Source: Candidatus Sumerlaeota bacterium
GTDB taxonomy: Bacteria > CG03 > SLGR01
Reading direction: 5' to 3'
Length of the DNA: 19,216 nt
Assembly: GCA_007136585.1 (NCBI GenBank)
Contig: SLGR01000037.1
Coordinates: 1 to 19,216 of the forward strand
Shown: positions 7,069 to 14,592 of the stretch, piece by piece
Layout: each line of letters starts with the position of its first letter
Numbering within the stretch: position 1 is the first letter of the stretch
Made by a program: the position numbers and the translations under genes
Notes under the pieces: model-generated
Told to the model about the DNA's origin: nothing
The model's input: only the letters and a program-made list of their open reading frames with translations
Databases searched by the model: none

Positions 7069-7815
7069 ATGAGAAAAGTTATACTTATTATGGTTGCCGG
7101 GATACTTATGGTTTCCGGCCGGGCCGAGGCGGTGCCTTCCTGGGCCGTTCCGGCCGCGCTGAGGTTTATAAGCAATCCGGATGATTTCTTCTTTAACCTA
7201 CATCTGGATAACGTGGATTACTCGCCTTCGGCGGCGGAGACCAAAGGGGGGATAAGGATGAACCTTCTGCTTACAACGCTCCCTCTTACCTGGGCAAACC
7301 TTAACGTCAAAGCCCAGGTCTTAAATGAGAGCAGCATAAGGCCCTGGACCCCCCAGGTGGATATCGTCGGGAGTTACGGTCGTATAGCCGCGCTTGATAT
7401 ACTCCCTGCCGTTATGGATGACGATGACGATGATGATTTCGAGACCCCCACGATGAGCGATTACAGCATAGGGCTTACCCTCACCAAGGCCGTCTCTCCG
7501 GAGACAAGGCTCTTTGCAGGGTACCACCACTCGGTATTTGCCCTGGATATAGAGTTTGACGAGGTGGATATCGCCGGGGAGGAGACAATCGACTCCCTGA
7601 ATATATCCAGGAGGGATAATATACTGGTGACCGGGATAAGTAACAGGTTCGGGGAGAGAAGCAGTATGACGGCTTACCTGGGGTACGGGTTCAATTACAA
7701 CAAGATATTCTCAAGGGTGGTCTGGCACCGACGGCGGTTTGAACTGGGGTTCAATATCTACCCCGAGGGTCTTCTGGTTATCCACCCGTTCATCGGGATG
7801 CATTGGGGGTTATAA
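7069..7815 (+). CDS. exported beta-rich protein, probable outer-membrane barrel
   Basis: 248-aa protein not recognised as a named family. A signal peptide is clear (residues 1-21, MRKVILIMVA then GRAEA). The rest alternates polar and hydrophobic residues in short strands, with turns rich in Gly/Asn/Asp, such as SYGRIAALDI, RLFAGYHHSVFALDI, MTAYLGYGFNY and FELGFNIYPEG. That is the look of an 8-10 strand outer-membrane barrel. A run of seven aspartates (117-123) would lie in a loop and could bind divalent cations. AAGGAA precedes the ATG. It follows the FecR gene by 56 bases and ends 1 base before the next ORF's start, so it belongs to the same operon. Confidence 0.6.
   Translation: MRKVILIMVAGILMVSGRAEAVPSWAVPAALRFISNPDDFFFNLHLDNVDYSPSAAETKGGIRMNLLLTTLPLTWANLNVKAQVLNESSIRPWTPQVDIVGSYGRIAALDILPAVMDDDDDDDFETPTMSDYSIGLTLTKAVSPETRLFAGYHHSVFALDIEFDEVDIAGEETIDSLNISRRDNILVTGISNRFGERSSMTAYLGYGFNYNKIFSRVVWHRRRFELGFNIYPEGLLVIHPFIGMHWGL
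7417..7437 (+). repeat. GAT/GAC codon run encoding seven aspartates
   Basis: Seven consecutive Asp codons mixing GAT and GAC, inside the barrel-like protein at 7069-7815. The mixed codons make slippage less likely than in a pure trinucleotide repeat. Confidence 0.8.
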
Positions 7816-7816
7816 G

Positions 7817-9019
7817 ATGAAGAAAATAGCTTTACTGATATTTTGGGTTCTTATTTTGGTTTTTGCGCCCCGTCCAGCGGTTTCCGTGGAGGTTGTCCCG
7901 TATTACAACTACCAGTTCACGCAGGGTGCCTCGATATCTCCTGACGGGGATGCGGGTTTCTTGCTGAACCTCTCAAATGATATAGGAACTATAGTAATGC
8001 CGGCTGATGATCATAGTATTATAGGGTACTACTCGTTTCAGTACCAGGGTCCGGGTCTTAAGCGGCAGGAGGGCAGGGAGTTCAGGGAACGTTACCTCAA
8101 CCACGTATTTGCCGGGCGCCATCACTGGAGTTTGGGAGATATGACCCTGCAGTCCCAGCTCAGTATAATGACTGAGAGAAGAAGGAGCGGGACCAACGAG
8201 ACCTGGGACAGCGGGTTATACAACTTCAACCGTTACGGCGGGTCATCGGCGGTTTCCCTGGACCTTTACGGGATATATTCAACCATATCCCTCGGGTATC
8301 ATTACCTTACCTTCCCCAATTATACGGATATGCTGGCCGAGATAAGGGCGGGCGCAGACGCAAGCAGCACCGCCGGTACGCAGAATCATCACTCACTGCG
8401 GATGGCATACCGGGGTGAGGTGAAGAATAATGTGTTCTGGCTCTCGTTCAATCCGCTTTTTTACACCAGGCAGCGCGTAGCGGTAGATAGGGCCCAGGCC
8501 GACGGTAGTTTTTACTCAAGCACAAAGCAGAGAGAGCTCATTATGAATATGGGGGGAAAGAGGAGTGAGAAGCTTTCGGACCGTGTCACCATAGCCCCCG
8601 AAATAGACCTTACCCTGCGGTACTCCAACCAGAACTATCAGCATTTTGAGGAAGCCACTTCAACTACGCCGGTATCCTTCCATGATGATTTTTTTGATTA
8701 TATGGAACCCTCCCTCACCCTCCCGGTTTCGGTAAGGCTCGGTTCGGACTGGACCTATTTTGCAAGTCCCAGTTTCAGTTACCGGAGGTATATGCACAGG
8801 AACCCCCGGGACAGCGAAGGTAATTTTGTAGGAGGGGAGAAACAGAACAGGCTCCTCGGGGTCCATACTACCGGGTTCAGGAAGCAGACCGGGGAGAGCT
8901 CCGCCACGGTCTTTTTCTTTACCTACCAGCACCAGTCGTCAAATATGGAATTTGAGAGATACGCGTCCTATAATTACGACGGGTTTTCGCTGGGTATAAG
9001 GTTCCATATGGAGTATTAG
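7817..9019 (+). CDS. predicted outer-membrane beta-barrel protein
   Basis: 400-aa protein starting at the ATG at 7817, one base after the preceding stop. The frame extends upstream to 7739, but only the 7817 start gives an N-terminal signal peptide (MKKIALLIFWVLILVF then RPAVS). The mature part is made of alternating strands with aromatic girdle residues (Tyr/Phe/Trp) and long polar turns, and it ends GIRFHMEY. A terminal aromatic residue on an amphipathic last strand is the recognition signal used by BAM for outer-membrane proteins. There is no plug domain or TonB box, so it is a porin-like or sporulation-spore-coat-unrelated barrel rather than a TonB receptor. GGGGG lies 8 bases before the start within the previous gene's end, suggesting coupling. 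Cargo is unknown. Confidence 0.68.
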   Translation: MKKIALLIFWVLILVFAPRPAVSVEVVPYYNYQFTQGASISPDGDAGFLLNLSNDIGTIVMPADDHSIIGYYSFQYQGPGLKRQEGREFRERYLNHVFAGRHHWSLGDMTLQSQLSIMTERRRSGTNETWDSGLYNFNRYGGSSAVSLDLYGIYSTISLGYHYLTFPNYTDMLAEIRAGADASSTAGTQNHHSLRMAYRGEVKNNVFWLSFNPLFYTRQRVAVDRAQADGSFYSSTKQRELIMNMGGKRSEKLSDRVTIAPEIDLTLRYSNQNYQHFEEATSTTPVSFHDDFFDYMEPSLTLPVSVRLGSDWTYFASPSFSYRRYMHRNPRDSEGNFVGGEKQNRLLGVHTTGFRKQTGESSATVFFFTYQHQSSNMEFERYASYNYDGFSLGIRFHMEY

Positions 9020-9031
9020 CGGTCCGGTTAG

Positions 9032-9676
9032 TTAAACGTTCCGTTTTATTATAACAGATTCCAGCATATCTGCGGCGTCTTCGGCCAGGTCGGAAATATG
9101 GACGAGATGATATACGAACTCGCGCAGATGAATTTTTTCCGCAAGCGAAAGATCCTTTGAAAGAAATATCTTCTCAGTAAGGTGCCACTCCACGGTATCG
9201 GCGTTCTCCTCCTTGCAGTTTACGGTATGTATGGCTGCTCTCACCGCCTCGTTATCCTGGAAATAATTTTCTACGGCTTTTTTAAGCGGGATAACCGCCT
9301 CATAGGAAAGTCTTGCGATATTAAGTATATCGCTTGAGAACTCTTCCGGGACCCTGGGTTTCTGCGCGATAAGGAAGTCGCAGCAGGACTCCGCGCTGTC
9401 GGCAACCTTGTCCTGCCTTGCGAGGTAGTTTATAAGATCTTCCCTGATTGAAGGGAAGAAGGCCCCCTTGTACATATCTGCGATTATCTTCCTGCGTAGC
9501 TCGTCGGCTTTGCTTTCAAGGTTGTGGGTGGCGTAGGCCCTGGAGTCCGATTCCTCGGTTTTTCCCTTAAGGTAGGCATCAACAGCGTCAACCATACTTT
9601 TAACGGTATCAATGACAACTAAAAGATGTTTCTTGATATCCTGGTTGACCTGTTTTTCCTTTTTTCTGCCGAACAT
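9032..9676 (-). CDS. DUF47/TIGR00153 family PhoU-like protein
   Basis: 214-aa all-helical protein of the DUF47 (PhoU-like) family. Diagnostic features are the ESKADELRRKI segment (about 54-64), YKGAFFPSIREDLINYL (69-85) and a D-x2-AD-x-AE motif after it, where carboxylates would coordinate metal in PhoU folds. Relatives are often encoded beside PiT phosphate transporters and act as cytoplasmic regulators. Here the divergent neighbour is a Ca2+/Na+ antiporter instead and no phosphate transporter is visible. No Shine-Dalgarno sequence precedes the ATG, and the predicted -10 box ends only 8 bases upstream, so the mRNA may be leaderless. It converges with the barrel gene with 12 bases between stops, and no clear terminator is seen there. 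Confidence 0.85.
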   Translation of the reverse strand: MFGRKKEKQVNQDIKKHLLVVIDTVKSMVDAVDAYLKGKTEESDSRAYATHNLESKADELRRKIIADMYKGAFFPSIREDLINYLARQDKVADSAESCCDFLIAQKPRVPEEFSSDILNIARLSYEAVIPLKKAVENYFQDNEAVRAAIHTVNCKEENADTVEWHLTEKIFLSKDLSLAEKIHLREFVYHLVHISDLAEDAADMLESVIIKRNV

Positions 9677-9684
9677 GGGGATTA

Positions 9685-9712
9685 TTTATCAAATAAAAGC
9701 AGCTTATGTCAA
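9685..9712 (-). promoter_or_regulatory. promoter of the DUF47 gene
   Basis: On the minus strand a consensus TTGACA (9712-9707), a 16-base spacer and GATAAA (9690-9685, 4 of 6 matches). The expected transcription start is at 9677-9679, that is 0-3 bases before the ATG at 9676. Confidence 0.5.
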
Positions 9713-9719
9713 GAAGGTA

Positions 9720-9748
9720 TTGACTTAGGATAACCCTTTTGTAAGAAT
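9720..9748 (+). promoter_or_regulatory. candidate promoter of the antiporter-TatD-MATE operon
   Basis: TTGACT (9720-9725), a 17-base spacer and AAGAAT (9743-9748, 4 of 6). Its -35 starts 8 bases from the -35 of the divergent DUF47 promoter, so the two are back to back. The leader would be about 10 bases, containing the AGGGAA before the ATG at 9765. Confidence 0.35.
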
Positions 9749-9764
9749 CATAGGGAATTTTATT

Positions 9765-10700
9765 ATGTTTGCGGAAATCATAAAATTTGTTATTGGGGCG
9801 CTGCTTCTCTGGAAGGGAGCGGATATTTTTGTAAGGGGGGCCTCGGTTCTGGCCGCCCGAGCGGGGGTCTCCGGGCTTATGGCCGGGCTTACTCTGGGGG
9901 CCTTGGGGACCTCCCTGCCGGAAATGGTTGTTTCCTGGTTTGCCGCGGTATCAGGGACACCCTCCATAGCCCTTGGTAACGCTATGGGGTCAAATGTTGC
10001 AAATATATGTCTTGCCCTGGGGCTGGGCGCAGTTATAGCCCCGGTTGAAGCGGCTCGCCGGGAGATTATGGCGGAGTATGGGGTCATGGTTTTTGCTGCG
10101 GCGCTCCTTTGGGCTCTCTCTTTTGGGTTATATATAAGCCGCGTTTCCGGGTCGGTTCTGCTGCTATGCGGGGTATTATACCTGTTTCTTCTCTCCAGAC
10201 GAAGAAAAACGGCACCTGCTGCTCCGGTTAGCGAGGGGAAAAACCGGTCCCTGCCTGCTGCAGCGGCAGGGACTCTCCTGGCCCTGGGGGCCCTGCTCCT
10301 GGGCGCTGATTTTATGGTGGGGTCGGTGGTATCAGCAGCCCGCGCCACAGGTCTCAGCCAAACCCTGATATCTCTCAGCGCCGTTGCCCTGGGAACCTCT
10401 CTTCCTGAGATAGCGGTCCTTGTCGCCGGAAGCATCAGAAAAGAGTACGGTATAGGGATCGGTACAGTCATAGGCTCAAATATTTTCAATATATTCTTTG
10501 TCGCGGGCGGCGCTGCAGCCATAAGCGGGATAAGCATAGAAAGCGCGGAGTTTATTTTTCAGATACCGGCGGTCTTTGCCGTATCGGTCCTTCTTTTCCC
10601 GTTTCTTTTTACCGGGCTCAGGGTTGCAAGAGCCGAAGGAGCCGCCCTTCTTGGTCTCTATATGGGGTATATGTACCTCATATTCAGGTTCATCAGGTAG
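9765..10700 (+). CDS. calcium/sodium antiporter (CaCA family, YrbG-like)
   Basis: Inner-membrane cation exchanger of 311 aa, the usual length of prokaryotic CaCA proteins with about ten membrane segments. The two inverted alpha repeats are visible: GALGTSLPEMV (46-56) with GSNVANI (75-81), and ALGTSLPEIAV (208-218) with GSNIFNI (237-243). The glutamates Glu53 and Glu215 in the two SLPE motifs are the expected ion ligands. A basic loop RRRKTAP (145-151) separates the halves. AGGGAA stands 7 bases before the ATG. It is the first gene of a tight operon with tatD (8-base gap) and a MATE exporter. Which cation is exchanged is inferred from the family. Confidence 0.93.
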   Translation: MFAEIIKFVIGALLLWKGADIFVRGASVLAARAGVSGLMAGLTLGALGTSLPEMVVSWFAAVSGTPSIALGNAMGSNVANICLALGLGAVIAPVEAARREIMAEYGVMVFAAALLWALSFGLYISRVSGSVLLLCGVLYLFLLSRRRKTAPAAPVSEGKNRSLPAAAAGTLLALGALLLGADFMVGSVVSAARATGLSQTLISLSAVALGTSLPEIAVLVAGSIRKEYGIGIGTVIGSNIFNIFFVAGGAAAISGISIESAEFIFQIPAVFAVSVLLFPFLFTGLRVARAEGAALLGLYMGYMYLIFRFIR

Positions 10701-10708
10701 AGAGACAC

Positions 10709-11464
10709 GTGTCCGATTCAGATAAAACGGCGCTTTTTGATTCACATGCGCATCTCCTGGATCCCCGCATAAAGGAGGCGGAGTCTCTTCTTCAGGGGGT
10801 AGGGAGGGTTATCTGTTTTTATGAGCCCGGTGAAGACTGGGAGGGGTTTTTATCTTTTCTTGAGGATGAGCGGGTATTCGGAGCTTGCGGGATACATCCC
10901 CATACCGCCTCCGGAGCGGGTGAGCTTATGGGGGAGCTCCCGCGTATGCTCTCCCACGAAAAAGTCAGGGCCCTCGGAGAGATAGGCCTTGACTTCTACC
11001 GGGATAACTCCCCGAGGGATATCCAGAAGGAGGTTTTTCGCCGGCAGCTTGAGACCGCGTGTCGGATGGAGATGCCCGTTGTAGTGCATACCCGGTCGGC
11101 TTTTGACGAGACTATGAAGATCCTACAGGAGTTCTCACCCGGGAAGGTTCTTATTCACTGTTTTTCCGAGGGGGCTCCCGAGGCCCGGGACGCCATCAAA
11201 AGCGGTTACAGGATCGCGGTGGGAGGGGTTCTTACCTTTCCCAATGCCGCCCGGCTCCGTGATGCCGTAAATATTATCCCCATGGAGAGCCTCCTGGTGG
11301 AGACGGATGCTCCCTATCTTGCCCCGCAGCCCGTCCGCGGCAGGGTGAACCTTCCTTCGTATGTTTCCTATACGGTTGAAGAGATAGCGCGGATAAAAGG
11401 GGTCTCCTTCACCCGCGCTGCAGAGGCTTCATTTCTCAGCGGTTCGGAGTTTTTCGGTCTCTGA
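10709..11464 (+). CDS. TatD family metal-dependent hydrolase
   Basis: 251-aa TIM-barrel amidohydrolase of the TatD family, which acts on nucleic acids (3'-5' exonuclease/DNase) and in some members on D-aminoacyl-tRNA. All metal-site motifs are present: DSHAHL (11-16, His13 and His15), GIHPH (61-65), GEIGLD (90-95, Glu91), VVVHTR (124-129, His127), HCFSE (150-154) and ETDAPYLAP (198-206, Asp200). The start is GTG at 10709, 8 bases after the antiporter stop, with a GA-rich stretch upstream; no better start exists before the first motif. The grouping with transporters is probably housekeeping co-transcription. Confidence 0.93.
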   Translation: MSDSDKTALFDSHAHLLDPRIKEAESLLQGVGRVICFYEPGEDWEGFLSFLEDERVFGACGIHPHTASGAGELMGELPRMLSHEKVRALGEIGLDFYRDNSPRDIQKEVFRRQLETACRMEMPVVVHTRSAFDETMKILQEFSPGKVLIHCFSEGAPEARDAIKSGYRIAVGGVLTFPNAARLRDAVNIIPMESLLVETDAPYLAPQPVRGRVNLPSYVSYTVEEIARIKGVSFTRAAEASFLSGSEFFGL

Positions 11465-11477
11465 GGAGATACTTAAT

Positions 11478-12878
11478 ATGAAAGTAGACCTCATTAACGG
11501 CTCGCCGATGAAGAAAGTCCTCTCTCTTTCCACGCCTATAGTAATATCAAACCTGATGCATGTGCTTTACAATATGGCCGATACCGCCTGGCTTGGGGTT
11601 CTGGGGAAGGAGGAGGTGGCGGCGATGGCTTTTGTCTTTCCTGTCATTTTCCTGGTAATATCAATAGGAGTGGGCATCGGCCTTGGAGGTTCCATACTGG
11701 TCTCGCAGTATGAGGGAGCGGGGCGGCCGCAGCGGGTATCTCTGGCTGCCGGGCAGACCCTGGTGCTGACCCTTCTCCTTTCGGTGCTGATCTCGGTCTC
11801 CGGGCTTTTCCTGAGCCGGCCGCTGGTGCTTCGCCTGGGAGCCTCCCCGGAAGTGGCTGAACTGGCTGTATCATATCTAAGGATAATTTTCTCCGGCGTG
11901 ATCCTGATATTCGCCTTTTTCATATTTAACGCGGTTATGAGGGGGTGGGGGAATACGCGCACACCCATGAAGATAATGATAGCCTCGAACCTTCTGAATA
12001 TCATGCTGGACCCCCTGCTGATTTTCGGGTTCTGGTTCCTGCCGGCAATGGGGATAAAAGGGGCCGCTTTTGCCACGCTCATATCCAGGGCAGCGGCTTC
12101 CGCGGCCGGGCTCTTTATTCTTTTTAAAGGGAGAAATGCGCTCAGGATCAGGTTGAAGGACCTTTTACCGGATTACGGAATGCTTAGGAAAATACTATCC
12201 ATAGGCTCGCCTGCGGTCGCCGAACATGCTCTCAAAGCGGCGGGGATAATGATACTTACGGCCATAGTGGCCGGTTTCGGGACCGTATATACTGCGGCTT
12301 TCAGCATAGGGATGAGGGTTTTCTCCGTTGTTGTGATGCCTTCCCTGGCCATAAGTTTCGGGACCTCCGCGGCCGCCGGGCAGAACCTGGGCGCGGGGTT
12401 TCCGGCCCGGGCCAGGAGCCTTGCGAGGGACTCTTCTGTTTTTGTCTTTTCTTCTCTTGCCGTACTGGGAGGTTTCCTTTTGATGAGCAGGTACCGCGTG
12501 GCCTCATTTTTTATAGGCGCCGGGGATCCCGAAGTGGTTGCCGCATCGGCTGATTTTCTTCTGCGACTTGCAGTTATGGCGCCCTTCCTGGGGACCTGCA
12601 TAACCCTGAGGGGGGCTTTTAAGGGCGCCGGAAAGACCTTCCATTCAATGCTGATCGGGATGACCGGTCTGCTCGGGTTCAGGGTGGTCTATGCCTGGAT
12701 CGCGGCGGGTATATACGGAAGCGTTACAGGCGTCTGGGACTCTTTTGTCTTCAGCGGGGCGGCGGAGCTTCTTATCTGCGTGCTGTACTTCAGAGGGTCC
12801 GGGTGGTCTTCGCCGGTTATAAACGCTTCTGCGAGAGACGGGGACGCCTCCGGTTTCGGGACGGATACCTTGACGTAA
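11478..12878 (+). CDS. MATE family efflux transporter
   Basis: 466-aa multidrug and toxic compound extrusion protein of the inner membrane, with about twelve hydrophobic segments in two homologous halves. The N-terminus (MKVDLINGSPMKKVLSLSTP) and YNMADTAWLG near 36-45 are typical of MATE proteins, as are GVGIGLGGSILVSQYEGAG (about 64-82) and the second-half counterpart FGTSAAAGQNLGAG. AGGAG is well placed before the ATG. It is the third gene of the antiporter operon. The last ~20 residues (Asp/Ser/Thr-rich) extend beyond the last membrane segment. Substrate and coupling ion cannot be read from the sequence. A promoter for the next operon starts inside its last codons. Confidence 0.92.
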   Translation: MKVDLINGSPMKKVLSLSTPIVISNLMHVLYNMADTAWLGVLGKEEVAAMAFVFPVIFLVISIGVGIGLGGSILVSQYEGAGRPQRVSLAAGQTLVLTLLLSVLISVSGLFLSRPLVLRLGASPEVAELAVSYLRIIFSGVILIFAFFIFNAVMRGWGNTRTPMKIMIASNLLNIMLDPLLIFGFWFLPAMGIKGAAFATLISRAAASAAGLFILFKGRNALRIRLKDLLPDYGMLRKILSIGSPAVAEHALKAAGIMILTAIVAGFGTVYTAAFSIGMRVFSVVVMPSLAISFGTSAAAGQNLGAGFPARARSLARDSSVFVFSSLAVLGGFLLMSRYRVASFFIGAGDPEVVAASADFLLRLAVMAPFLGTCITLRGAFKGAGKTFHSMLIGMTGLLGFRVVYAWIAAGIYGSVTGVWDSFVFSGAAELLICVLYFRGSGWSSPVINASARDGDASGFGTDTLT

Positions 12879-12898
12879 ATTCCAGCAGTATCTATCAT
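12870..12898 (+). promoter_or_regulatory. promoter of the DUF6485/Nudix/radical SAM/BMC operon
   Basis: TTGACG (12870-12875, overlapping the MATE stop), a 17-base spacer and TATCAT (12893-12898). Ten of twelve consensus bases match. The leader to the ATG at 12945 would be about 40 bases. Confidence 0.55.
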
Positions 12899-12944
12899 AA
12901 ACCTGTAAAAGGATGGTTGACCGGTTAAGTGAAGGAGGAAGCTT

Positions 12945-13139
12945 ATGAGTGAATGCAAATTGGATAAGAACCTTAAGATGTGCAATTGTTCCTATGAACC
13001 CTGTTCCAGAAAAGGGGTATGCTGCGAATGTATAGCCTACCACAAAAGGGCGGGAGAGGTTCCGGCCTGTTTTTTCCCGGATTCCGCGGAAAAGACCTAT
13101 GACCGCTCCATAGGGCACTTTGTGAGGATAAACAGCTGA
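12945..13139 (+). CDS. DUF6485 family cysteine-rich small protein
   Basis: 64-aa protein with eight cysteines (4, 13, 15, 20, 26, 27, 29, 42) and His33, in the order CNC-x4-C-x5-CCEC-x3-H then ELPACFFP-like EVPACFFP and KTYDRS. This matches the small DUF6485 family common in anaerobes, whose function is unknown. The cysteine pattern suggests a zinc or iron-sulfur site. A strong AGGAGG precedes the ATG, and the promoter at 12870-12898 serves it. It is 35 bases upstream of the Nudix gene and is likely to be co-transcribed with it. Confidence 0.8.
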   Translation: MSECKLDKNLKMCNCSYEPCSRKGVCCECIAYHKRAGEVPACFFPDSAEKTYDRSIGHFVRINS

Positions 13140-13174
13140 GTATTCCGCCTTCTTCCCGGAGTTGAGGTGCCGGT

Positions 13175-13666
13175 TTGAAAGAGTTCCGCTACTGTCCGTT
13201 ATGCGCCGCCGGGCTTGTAAGTTCTGAGATAGAGGGCAGGCTCCGGAGTCTATGCCCGGGGTGCGGATGGGTTAACTACAAGAACCCGCTTCCTGCCTCG
13301 GCCTGTATTGTAAGAGACGGGGATAAGGTCCTTCTGGTCAGGAGAGCCGTTGATCCGTTTGCTGGCAGATGGTCGCTTCCCGGCGGGTTTATTGAAGCGG
13401 AAGAGACGCCGGAGGACGGAGCCCTCCGCGAGCTCTATGAAGAGACCGGCATAAGAGGAAAAATTGAGAGGCTGCTTGGGGTTTATTCCCAGGAGACCGG
13501 GGTTTACGGAAACGTGCTGGTTATCGGGTTTCTTGCAGTAATGACCGGAGGGCGCTTAAAGGCCGGCAGCGATGTTTCCGAGGCCTGTTTCGGGATTCCG
13601 GAAGAGGCGGACATACCTTTTGAGAGCCAGCGCAGGATGCTGGGTGGGATAAAAGGACGTCTCTGA
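13175..13666 (+). CDS. Nudix hydrolase with N-terminal zinc ribbon
   Basis: 163-aa pyrophosphohydrolase. An N-terminal zinc ribbon uses Cys7, Cys10, Cys27 and Cys30 (CPLC and CPGC), as in NudC-like and ADP-ribose/NADH-type Nudix proteins. The Nudix box GX5EX7REUXEEXGU is complete at residues 71-93: GFIEAEETPEDG followed by ALRELYEETGI. Substrate is a nucleoside diphosphate linked to some group X, but which one is not determined. The start is TTG at 13175 with GAGGTG upstream; no ATG lies before the zinc ribbon. Its stop overlaps the next ATG by one base (TGATG), so it is probably translationally coupled to the radical SAM gene. Confidence 0.88.
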   Translation: MKEFRYCPLCAAGLVSSEIEGRLRSLCPGCGWVNYKNPLPASACIVRDGDKVLLVRRAVDPFAGRWSLPGGFIEAEETPEDGALRELYEETGIRGKIERLLGVYSQETGVYGNVLVIGFLAVMTGGRLKAGSDVSEACFGIPEEADIPFESQRRMLGGIKGRL

Positions 13667-14592
13667 TGTATATCTTCGGGCCGGTTCCCTCGCGCAGGCT
13701 GGGCCTTTCCCTGGGGGTGGATCTTGTTCCCTCAAAGGTTTGCCCGATGGACTGTGTTTACTGCGAGTGCGGCAGGACCACTCTCAGAACCAGCGTCCGT
13801 AAACCCTGGGCCGATCCGGCTTTGGTTATTGCAGAACTCAAGGAACGTCTTGAGGTTCTGCCCGAACCTGAGTGCGTGACCTTCTCCGGGGCCGGGGAAC
13901 CCACTCTCAACAGCGGGATAGGCGAAGTAATAGGTTTTCTTAAATCCCGTAGCCCTGACTCCCCTGTTGCGCTTCTTACAAACGGGGCGCTCCTGGAAGA
14001 TGAGAAAGTGAGAAAGGATATATCCGGGGTTGATATCGTTATACCGACCCTATCTGCTGTTTCACAGGAGGTATTTGAAAGGATATCCCGTCCTGAACCC
14101 GGTCTCACAGCATCCGGAATCGTTGAAGGGATACGTAAACTCTCACGAGAGTCTTCTTCCAGGTTGTGGGTGGAGGTTTTCATAGTCCCTGGTATAAATG
14201 ACGACCCCCGTGAGGTTGCTCTCATCAGGGAGACCCTGCTTCAGATAGAACCGGATAAGGTTCATCTTAATACGCTTGACAGGCCCGCCTCCGAACCCTG
14301 GGTCCGGCCGGCTCCTACAGAGAGGATGGAAGAACTCAGAAGGTATATGCGTCCCCTGGATACGGAGATAATACTTCCCCCGAAGAGTATGGGCGCGGGG
14401 AAGCTCCGGGGATCAGAAATGGAGTCGGGAATCCTTGAACTTATCTCCCGGCGCCCCTGCACCCCGGAGGATATCTCGCAGGTTTTTGGGGTCTCCGAAA
14501 AAGAGGCTGAAACTTATTTGCAAGAACTTCTTAATTCTGGTAGAATATTCGTTGAAAAAAGGGAAAGAGGAGATTTTTACAAAATAAAATGA
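13666..14592 (+). CDS. radical SAM protein (COG0731-like) with C-terminal winged helix
   Basis: 308-aa radical S-adenosylmethionine protein. The N-terminus FGPVPSRRLGLSLGVD with the cluster motif C-x3-C-x2-C (Cys26, Cys30, Cys33) places it in the COG0731 group, distant relatives of the wyosine enzyme TYW1 whose function is not established. The SAM-contact GAGEPT motif is at 75-80. The last 57 or so residues (about 252-308) have the pattern of a winged helix: GILELISRRPCTPEDISQ, VSEKEAETYLQELLNSG and a RIFVEKRERGDFYKI wing. The catalytic substrate is unknown. It overlaps the Nudix stop by 1 base and the BMC gene start by 4 bases (ATGA). Confidence 0.85.
   Translation: MYIFGPVPSRRLGLSLGVDLVPSKVCPMDCVYCECGRTTLRTSVRKPWADPALVIAELKERLEVLPEPECVTFSGAGEPTLNSGIGEVIGFLKSRSPDSPVALLTNGALLEDEKVRKDISGVDIVIPTLSAVSQEVFERISRPEPGLTASGIVEGIRKLSRESSSRLWVEVFIVPGINDDPREVALIRETLLQIEPDKVHLNTLDRPASEPWVRPAPTERMEELRRYMRPLDTEIILPPKSMGAGKLRGSEMESGILELISRRPCTPEDISQVFGVSEKEAETYLQELLNSGRIFVEKRERGDFYKIK

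Noticed and set aside
9020-9031. Bidirectional terminator between the convergent barrel and DUF47 genes
   Set aside because: Only 12 bases separate the stops and no stable hairpin with flanking T and A runs is visible.
9725-10537. 270-codon open frame on the minus strand opposite the antiporter
   Set aside because: It is antisense to a gene with clear CaCA motifs, and its Ala/Arg/Pro/Thr-rich composition is what the opposite strand of a hydrophobic gene produces. It has no recognisable domain.
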